Positions 55,706-64,000 of a stretch of DNA of 64,000 bases are shown here, piece after piece; position 1 is the first letter of the stretch, and the number at the start of each line of letters is the position of its first letter. The notes beneath the pieces are model-generated. The model was not told where the DNA came from, searched no databases, and was given only the letters and a program-made list of their open reading frames with translations. This stretch comes from Lepturacanthus savala (lineage: Eukaryota > Chordata > Actinopteri > Scombriformes > Trichiuridae): the NCBI GenBank assembly GCA_030544235.1, contig CM060464.1, positions 36,689,602 to 36,753,601 on the forward strand, given 5' to 3'. The position numbers and the translations under genes were made by a program.

Positions 55706-58565
55706 AAATATATTATAATTGTGCCTTAATTAAAGTATTTTATATGCTGCTGCTATAGCCCTTTTTAAATATTTTAATGATTTTGCTTCTTTTATGTTTT
55801 ATTTTTATATGTTCAGCACTTTAGTCAAATGTGAGTTTTATTATTTGATTATTGACCAGGTGTGCCTGAGACTGTCTAATCAGCACCTGTGATGGATTAT
55901 CTCAGCAAAGAAGAAGTGTCATTATCACAGATTTAGACAGATTTGTGAACAATATTTGAGATAAATGGTTATTTTGTGTATGTAGAAAATGTTTTAGGTC
56001 TTTGAGTTCATCTCATAAAGAATGGAAGCAAAAACAAAAGTGTTGCGTTTATGTTTTTGTTCATTATAAATACAATTGATTGTTCCATTAGCCTGAACAT
56101 ACTGAGTAAAAACTGTTTCTAGGTGACATTCATAGTTCTGTGAAAGTCAGACTGCTGCTTTCAGCTGAATAACAACATTAATGTTAACACACTGGTGTTC
56201 AGACGATGGAAAGCTGCTAAATCCTGTTTGTGTTTGTTTGTTTGTGTCTAACATGGATGAAGCTGAAGGTCAGTAAAGCGTCTCTGATGCTGATGGACGC
56301 AGCAGAAACGATGAGCGAGGCTGAACTGAATCTGCTCAACATTGATCCGACACCAAATCTGCACAAAAATTACTCAAAGCTGCACAGAACAGCTGCAGCT
56401 CTGTGTATCTGCACCTGCTCCCTCTAAATCTAAATCACCTGTATCTGTATCCGTACTGGGAATGGGCGGAGCTTAACACAGCTTAACAGGAAATAGGTAT
56501 TTTAAGACTGAAATGGATATGGGTTGATCAGAAGTTGTTTCCTCTATTGTTTATTAGAAATCTATTTAAGGAACAGTCTCTGAGTTGAGCTTCAGATCAA
56601 TGTTTTTGATTAGATGAAGAGAACTGTAGATTTGTTTTGAATTATTTTAATTTATTTTTATGACCTGGGATCACAGTGATTTTAAGTATTTAAAACACAT
56701 TCTCACTCCCAACGTATCAACAATTTGTACAAATCTCAGCTTTATTTTTTAGTTTTTTTCTAAAAGTCCAAAATGTCGGCCTGAAAAACACCTTGAGCTG
56801 TGTGCAGCTGTGTGTTTATTTTTTTTATCCAGTTAAAGGATTTTCTTTTCTTTCCATCATTGCCAAGAACTTGAGGGAATGTTGTTTGTGTAGATTGCTC
56901 TGTTTTCAAAAGAGTAAGAAGTTTATTTTTATGATGATATGAATGAATAAAATTGACCTGAAAATCCCAGAGCAACACAATTTTCATGAGGTCCTCAGTA
57001 AAAAGCTGGAGGTAAACGGAGGGTTTTACACTCACGGCTAAATTGAGCTTTCATCTTTTTTCTTTTATAATGGTTATAACTTTGGAATTAGTGATGTATG
57101 CTCCACCTGCAAATATGTGGTTTTCTTGAAAATGAATGGGAGTCATATGCAATAATCTACCCTACTCACTGTTGAGTACCTATCTTGTATTTATGGTGCA
57201 TCTGTCCCACGTTGTATTTACTTTTTATATAATCTTTTGAAGTCAAATGACGGTGAATATTCTTGACTATTGTCTAATCTCAGATGGTGACAAAATAGAT
57301 CCCTTCAGACACTTTTTATTCAAAATATGGGGGCACATGACATAAATAGGCCTGTAAAGAGTTAATTTATTAATATCATTGATTGAATCATAACTGAAAT
57401 GATGGGAATGAAGTTCAGAAACGTATCAATGGAAAATTATCTGAAAATAATAACCCATACAAAATGATTCCCTTGGATATTCAAGGATTCAAACTGAGAG
57501 TTCAAATATTAAATATTTTTATTTATATTTTTTTGGAAGCTAATTTTGTTTTGAACAATATACATCATCATTTTTCTGTCATTTTAACTGTTATCACCAA
57601 GTTTAAGAATGAAGCTTTATCTCAATTGTCACAAACTACGTGCTAACAGCAAAAAGCTGCTTCAACCCACTGAAACCAGAGAAAAAGGAGACAAACAGAG
57701 GAAGAGCAGCCACCTCCTTTGACTGAATGTATTTTATTGTAAAGCTATACGGAGTAATTACAAGATATCATTTCTTTGATTTGCTCAGCAAAAATAAAAG
57801 ACCACACATTTTTAAAATTTCAAACATGCGAATGCTGATCAAAAGAGAACAGATGAGGCTCGAACAAACACGTCACCAAACTTCCTCCAGAAAAACCAAA
57901 AGACCAAAAAAAAAAACAAAGAAAGTGAGTCAATGTCCAGCTCATCATGGGACAGAATGTAAAGAAACTGAGTGAAGTGTTGGATGGAGGAGAAACGCTG
58001 TGAGCCGAAAACAGTCTACAGCACCTCAGACAACATTATCCTACAGGTTCAGGGCCACGTTCCTTCACACCTGGATACATATATATATGTTTTCAGCTTC
58101 ATTTTTTAAAAACCTACACTTCCATGTACATAGAACTGTACAAAAAACAAGGCATCACTAGCATTGTTCCTATAGAAATATAACCAACCAACACTGAGGC
58201 TACTAACCTGGACTTTCAGTAAAGACAAAGGTGATTCTGTTAAAAACTTCCTCTGATCCTCCATCGATGCAGAAACTCAGAGCAGCCGTGGAAGCTTCTG
58301 TTGCTTTTAGAAACTCTGCAATCACTCATAAATTATACAAGTTTCCTAATTATTCCAAGATATATTTACAGAACAATTTTCATCTTTATTTTCAAATGTT
58401 GTGAATATTTTGCTGTGTTTCTAGTGATGTTTCTAGTGATGTTTCCTCTCAGCAACATTTTAGAAAATTATCTCAACATAATCACAGTTTGTCATTTTTC
58501 AAAATGAAGATGTGGACGGTTCATGGACATGGGAACACAACAAAGTTGTGTCAAATTTAAAACAC
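55706..58565. other. AT-rich non-coding DNA
   Basis: No gene model. A minus-strand poly(A)-like signal (CAATAAAATACATTC) is at 57727-57741, which could close a minus-strand 3' UTR, but no exon supports this. Confidence 0.35.
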
Positions 58566-58569
58566 AACT

Positions 58570-58720
58570 TATTAACTAATTTTGTATTCTGGGTGAATTA
58601 TATATTTAGAATTTATCTTTTCCGGTTACACCATTTGAAATTTTGTGTTAAAAAAATTGCAATTGTTTTTTGTAAAGAAAATAATTCAAATGGACTTTTA
58701 AATGACAAGAAATCTGTCTG
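58570..58720 (+). mobile_element. MITE fragment (same family as 62846-63198)
   Basis: attctgggtgaattatatatttagaatttatctttt...gttacaccatttgaaattttg...caaatggacttttaaatgacaagaaa aligns to 62945-63095 and 32340-32455. Confidence 0.55.
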
Positions 58721-60158
58721 GTAAAAGGGACCCAGGCTTGAGAATAACACTCAGATACCACCCAGGAGGGAGGGTGAGAAGGAGATTTATATATATTAGA
58801 ATAATTATATATTCTCTGGAGAATTTATTATATTGTTATTGGAAGATTTTTGTGATTTTTGGTATTTTTGCATTTTTTTTATCCCTGTTGTCAGTCAGAT
58901 AATGAAGCGTCCACGGCTGTTCCTGGGTCAAAGAGGCCTGTTGACTTCCTCTTTGCGTTTTGTCTTATATAATTTTTTTTATACACAATGGATTAATGGT
59001 ATAGAAAAGTCCAGCGTGCCCACTCAGAAAACATCACTTACACCGCCGCATCCATTAAAAAAGACCATTTATATTTCTACAGTATGTCTATAGCAGTGTT
59101 GATTCCATAACATTGATAAAAACTGTAACAACAAAATGTATAATATTCATAAATTGGCTTGTTTCATGCTCAGCTGAAGCTTCGTTTTCAGAGTCTTCAG
59201 CTGTCAGTATAATACACAACCAAAACAGACAGAAACCACCTCAAACTGCATCACATGATCTCAGAGAACAAGTCTGCTGCTCTCATGTCGCCTCTGCTTT
59301 TATTCTTCAGGTTTGCACCAACAATGATTCACTTTAGAATGAACTGCCGGACCCACACGGGCGGATTCTGGAAGAAACTGCTCAGATGACAGTAAAGAAT
59401 ATTGTCATTGTGACTTATTGAGAACACATTGACATTTTCAACCAAAAAATACTGAGGATTTATTCCAGTGAGTGAAACTGGGTGCTCGGTCTTTAAAATA
59501 TGAATCATTTCATTAAAAAAAAGAAAAAAAAAGGTGGAACATCATCAAAGCAACTTGATGTTTAATTAAATAGGAACTTCACCAAATTTACATGTCAAAG
59601 TCAATTAAGTAGTTAGAGCGAGTTTCTGCTCTGCCTCTGAACACTGTTAGAAAATGACTTCACAGCTCCAAAATGTTTTGGTTTGAGCAGAACAGAAATT
59701 AGCAAAAGGGAAAGTCTAATGAAAGACGCCAGCAGGGTGCATCATGGGAGATTTAGGAGCTTGACCCACACTGAAAGTTAAAGGACACAAGATGCCAGAC
59801 GCTTCTGTAAATGTGTATTTTGTAAATTCTAGAAATGCAAAGCGGAGTGTTTCCCTTTAAACTGCTGACATGCTTCTGTCATCTTAGATCAAGGTTCCAT
59901 TTTATAGCTAATCACTAATTAACTCATTAAAAAAAGGTTACAAAAAAAAAAGTTGAACTTTGGTTTTAAAATGACAGCAAGCAAGTAGAAATTTAAGGCA
60001 TTTTCTGCTGTGATTGTGTAAACTGGTCAAGCTAAAACAATTTAAACCTCTTTCTATCTGTAGTAAAACAGCTGCAAAAAAGCTGCTTTATTTGAAGTAG
60101 AAAAGTTCTGACTTTTTGTTGTTTGTACAATGAGATTGATGATATTAAACTGTTGTTA
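58721..60158. other. AT-rich non-coding DNA
   Basis: No gene or clear repeat; A-runs at 59516-59531 and 59940-59951. Confidence 0.4.
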
Positions 60159-60352
60159 CCATCATCATCACCATCATCATCATCACCATCATCATCGTCA
60201 CCATCATCATCACCATCATCATCACCATCATCATCATCACCATCATCATCGTCACCATCATCATCACCATCATCATCGTCACCATCATCATCACCATCAT
60301 CATCGTCACCATCATCATCATCATCACCATCATCATCGTCACCATCATCATC

Positions 60353-60383
<31 letters not shown>

Positions 60384-60650
60384 CCATCATCATCATCACC
60401 ATCATCATCGTCACCATCATCACCATCATCATCATCACCATCATCATCATCACCATCATCATCATCACCATCATCACCATCATCACCATCATCATCGTCA
60501 CCATCATCACCATCATCATCATCACCATCATCATCGTCACCATCATCATCATCACCATCATCATTGTCACCATCATCACCATCATCATCACCATCATCAT
60601 CGTCACCATCATCGTCACCATCATCATCATCATCATCACCATCATCATTG
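60159..60650. repeat. (ATC)n satellite, about 490 bp
   Basis: catcat repeats interrupted in a patterned way by cac and cgt/cgtca (accatcatcatcg, accatcatcatcatc). The length stays a multiple of three so five frames are open throughout: poly-His, poly-Ser/Pro, poly-Asp/Gly, poly-Met/Val. These are not proteins. Confidence 0.97.
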
Positions 60651-61815
60651 GAGTCGACCAAGGAGACGAGTCGAGGGGAAACACACACAAAATCACTTTT
60701 TTTCTCTTTTTTTCATTTTTAACCTGCAGAAAAAAACAAAAACATTCAGTTTTACTGCCATTAGAAGCTGAGACTCCACCGTACAACAAGAAGATTCATA
60801 AAGACCAGATCACTGTCGTTTAGCAGTGAATGAACAGGCTGCTTCTCTAATGTTGGTACAGTTCATCACTGCTTCTTTCTACTTTTACTCATTTCAAAGT
60901 TTCACACAAGCCAGATCTCATGTAAAATTCATATTTATTTGAGCATGAGGCCATTTTCTGTGACTGTGAAAGCCAGTGCAGCATTTGGACTCCTTTACCT
61001 ACTAAGAAACTGCGAAATGTTGACTGTTTTTGCAAATAAATGTCACTTTTCTTGATATTTGACGTGAAAATATGTGGATTTCATTCCAAACCGGTGAATA
61101 AACACTACAATATTCTATCTCCTTTTAGCTCTGATTTGGTCTCCACCAACAATATCTGACTTTTTCACATCATAATTTGTACAAAGAAGCAGACGTGCTG
61201 ACAAACATGAACAGTTTGAGATGCAGCCTGAATGTTTTAGGAAAAAGAGACTCTTTTTGTACAAGTTTTCATGTTCAGTATAGTTGTGGATTTTGGTGTA
61301 TAACCGCTGTCAGTAGCAAACCAGTGTCTTTAAAAAATAAAGAACTTTGAGGCAGTTTAGGTATTTTAGTAATTAGTGACTTTATACAGTATGTTTTAGA
61401 AGTTGATAATGAATCCAGGGGAAATCAGCGTATTCAAGGCTAAAAAACTACATTTGAAGTCAAGTAAAAACTTCTAAATTAGACGGAAAATGGATGGTTC
61501 CTTGAGGTAAACTAACTGTTCATCAGTCAGCAATGTGTCTTCAAATTAATGTGAAACCCAGGAAAAACTCTAGATTCATGATCTCATCTCCCTTCATTTG
61601 TGACATGAAGCTGTAGAATGTGTTTAATGACAAAGCAGCTGATTGAGAGAAGCTGCAGGAGAAGATGACTCACTTTATTCATTTAATATTTATTTCCTAT
61701 GTCTACATATACATATAAACTATTTCTAGCTTCTCTCCTGGGGTTGTTGGGTGGGTGCAGGTGTTCCTCCAGGGAGCAGCCATGTTTGTAGTCTGACGGG
61801 ACTACAGCTTTGGAC
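60651..61815. other. Non-coding stretch
   Basis: No gene or recognised repeat. Confidence 0.4.
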
Positions 61816-61926
61816 TGCAGGCGTGTGATTGGTTAACAGCAGCAGGAGTTTCTATTGTTATATGTGTTTGATTCTATGAAGCAACTTTGTGGTGCTTCAC
61901 ATATAATATAAAGTTTGATTGATTCA
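61816..61926 (+). mobile_element. LINE-like 3' tail
   Basis: gaagcaactttgtggtgcttcacatataatataaagtttgattgatt resembles the 3' tail of fish L2-type elements (a-a-g-c-a-c-t-t-t-g-t-g ... ataaagtttgattgatt). Short. Confidence 0.4.
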
Positions 61927-62139
61927 CACACACACATACACACACCGTATGGAGTGTATGTGCTGTATAGACTGAATCACACACACACTCATAAACAGTC
62001 TTGTTTTTGCTGTGTGGGTCTCAGGTGAAGCAGCCAGGGGTCAGTAAAGGTCACAGGGGGTCAGCAGAGGCTGTTTTTCTTCTTTTGGGGTTAATTGGTG
62101 CCAAAGTGTTTAGATTAAACTAACGCAGTCTGACCTGCC

Positions 62140-62470
62140 GCCTCCTTCTCCTCCATGTTTACCTTACACAGCACAACACCGCGGCCACCTGGGAGGACGC
62201 CGCCGGCCGAGCGGCAGACGGCTTTGTGAGGGAGGAAAAAAAGACTTGTTTACGGCGAAATGCTGGAGCGTGGCGAGAGGAATAAAAGGAAAGAGGAGAG
62301 TCGATGCGGACCTCCATGTTGGGGCCTGTAAATAATCAATCAGAGCTCGAAGCGCTGGCGTTCAATCACCAGAGGAAGACGGGCTGCGTGAGGGAGCGCC
62401 GCAGCGCCCGTGAATTCTAAATCTCTGTCACTGGGAGGGTTGAACGTCGGCTGAATGATGGTTGATTTAT
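62140..62470. promoter_or_regulatory. GC/CpG-rich candidate regulatory block
   Basis: caacaccgcggccacctggg, aggacgccgccggccgagcg, ttacggcgaaatgctggagc, gaaataatcaatcag-type words and ggagcgccgcagcgcccgtg. Non-repetitive, CpG-rich with TAAT/ATCAAT cores, unlike the AT-rich surroundings. It may be a developmental enhancer or CpG promoter. Composition only. Confidence 0.35.
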
Positions 62471-62492
62471 GTGCAGGGGAATACTGCAACTG

Positions 62493-62527
62493 TGTGTGTG
62501 TGTGTGTGTGTATGTGTGTGTGTGTGG
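62493..62527. repeat. (GT)n microsatellite
   Basis: tgtgtg run with one ta interruption. Confidence 0.95.
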
Positions 62528-62717
62528 CGGATACATTGGTAATAAATCACATCACCTTCAGAGAATCGTGTTTTGAGCGGCGTTAACATCAAGCTTCCAC
62601 ACATCATCAAGTAATGTACGTATAATAAAAAACAATTAACCCTCTATTGCATGAAATCTGACTTAGACACGGTAAAAACATGTTTGGGATGTTTTTATTA
62701 CTTAAAATGGGCTAAAT

Positions 62718-62773
62718 AATATATATATATAATATAATAATATATATATTATTATATATAATATAATATATAT

Positions 62774-62804
<31 letters not shown>

Positions 62805-62805
62805 A

Positions 62806-62843
<38 letters not shown>
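62718..62843. repeat. (TA)n-like AT tract
   Basis: atatat/ataatat repeats of about 125 bases with strong self-complementarity, ending at the MITE. Confidence 0.95.
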
Positions 62844-62844
<1 letters not shown>

Positions 62845-62845
62845 G

Positions 62846-63198
62846 TGGGTCAGTGACAAAACTGCTAACTTCCTAAAAACTTGGTACCAGTTTAACTCCT
62901 TTAAAAATACGATAGTTTTAAAAATGCTATCAACAAGCTTTATATTCTAGCTTGATTATATATTTAAAATTTATCATTCTTTTTGCAAAACACAATATAG
63001 CATTTTAATATAAAATCAAAGTCAAAAATAGCACAAAATCGTGATTTTTGTATAAAAAATGGTACAAATGGACTTTTAAATAACAAGAAACCAACATGAA
63101 CACAAACTGTCCATTTACCTGATGAATGATTTTATAAACTGTACTTTAAGAAGTTCTTGACTTTCTCATCTTGTCAAACATTATTAGTCACTGACCCA
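62846..63198. mobile_element. Complete MITE with 12-bp TIRs
   Basis: TGGGTCAGTGAC at 62846-62857 and its exact reverse complement GTCACTGACCCA at 63187-63198 bound a 353-bp AT-rich element. The interior contains ttggtaccagtttaactcc and ggacttttaaataacaagaa, shared with fragments at 4091, 32335 and 58570. The 5' flank is an AT tract, so the target duplication cannot be fixed. No coding capacity. Confidence 0.75.
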
Positions 63199-64000
63199 TA
63201 TCAGAAAAGTAGTAAACATAGTCTCAGGATAGTTTGATGCTCTGTAAGTCAGTGGTCAAGTCAACTCCACGAGGAATTTTAGATATATTTGCTTATTGTT
63301 GCCATGTGGCAACATATCTATTTTAGTATATTAGAAAAAAAAACATATTTGTATCTTATAACAAAACTGAATTAAAATAAATAATAATAATAATCATAAC
63401 AATAAAGTTTACCTACCCTAGATGATGAGTTCATTATATTTATTTGGTGAACATTTTCCAAAATTCTAAATAAAAGTCAACCTTCAGTCATCAGTGATGC
63501 TCATAAATGACCTCATAAATTGTATGTCCTTCAAAATAAAAGCCCTCCTTTCACACCTAACTGTAAAAACATAGATTTTATATCACAGCTTTTTAGAAAA
63601 ATCAAGATAAAGTGATTGTTTCCATATGGAAACACTATGAGAAGTGTTATAGAGGGTTAAATGCTGCAGCTGGAGGAGATGAAGAAGTAACAGAAGCAGG
63701 AGCCAGTGAAGCGTTTGTTAAGGTGATTGTTTGACCTCTGGCCCTCTGTGACCTCTGACCCTGCCGCCTGCTGACGGCCTCATTTCTGCTGCCTGTTCAG
63801 ACTTTGAAAGCGGTGGAGCTTTTATGTTCCTCTGTTACTCTGGTTTTATTAATTCACACGCACCTAACATACAAATGACAAGCCGTTTCTTCTCATATTT
63901 ACTCACTGCCAACACGGAGAAATAATCCTACTTGTTCCTACAAGATGCTTTTTTTTATTCACAAAGTTTCTGGAAATAAACAAGTTCAGTTGTGTAGAGA
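63199..64000. other. AT-rich non-coding DNA
   Basis: No gene or repeat recognised up to the window end. Confidence 0.4.

Noticed and set aside
60032..60789. ORFs of about 200 codons rich in Asp, His, Ser or Met
   Set aside because: Frame products of the (ATC)n satellite on both strands.

Overview
This is vertebrate nuclear DNA and looks like a teleost fish. It is AT-rich with long (CA)n, (TA)n and (ATC)n tracts. It carries several copies of fish-type short interspersed repeats, introns with GT/AG boundaries, and transposon families typical of fish (BEL/Pao, hAT, Polinton/Maverick, Gypsy-like LTRs and a two-gene DUF4218-type/SAMD3-like cassette). I see no intact host protein-coding gene, rRNA, tRNA gene or CRISPR array. 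Almost every coding stretch I can support belongs to a decayed mobile element. Family names come from remembered protein motifs; no database search was possible.

Layout. 0-7 kb: SINE copies, microsatellites and two possible 3' ends of transcripts. 7-12.2 kb: a BEL/Pao retrotransposon on the + strand (gag, zinc knuckle, protease, RT, RNase H, integrase), with frameshifts and deletions that remove the protease active site and the first RT aspartate motif. 13.1-14.5 kb: a Gypsy-like LTR. 15-22.2 kb: a DNA-transposon-like cassette with two genes, a C2H2 plus transposase-like protein and a spliced SAMD3-like protein. It is split by another LTR and ends in a CACTG-type terminus, directly followed by a 38-bp minisatellite (22.2-23.5 kb). 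26.2-28.4 kb: a 33-bp minisatellite whose every unit contains a palindrome. 29.8-31.7 kb: a hAT relic with an internal duplication. 33.6-35.1 kb: a LINE reverse transcriptase on the - strand. 35.6-36.1 kb: an LTR. 36.9-38.8 kb: a fairly well preserved hAT transposase. 40.9-42.4 kb: a solo LTR with a 4-bp target duplication, sitting next to a Polinton/Maverick relic (42.4-46.7 kb; penton-like, pX-like, major capsid, adenain-like protease and packaging ATPase pieces). 47.5-50.8 kb: a nest of transposons, with a ZBED5-type hAT gene interrupted by a SINE and by a solo LTR that leaves a perfect 5-bp duplication, followed by two more LTRs. 52-64 kb: mostly non-coding, with a CpG-rich block carrying opposed splice donors (53.2-53.5 kb), a polypurine tract, a LINE fragment, a 490-bp (ATC)n satellite, a GC-rich possible regulatory block and a MITE with clear terminal inverted repeats.

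The genes do not form one pathway. The window is a layered graveyard in which insertion order can be read from nesting. The strongest candidate for a poorly described system is the two-gene cassette at 15-22 kb. The best evidence for insertion history is the LTR inside the ZBED5-type hAT exon at 48.4-49.0 kb.
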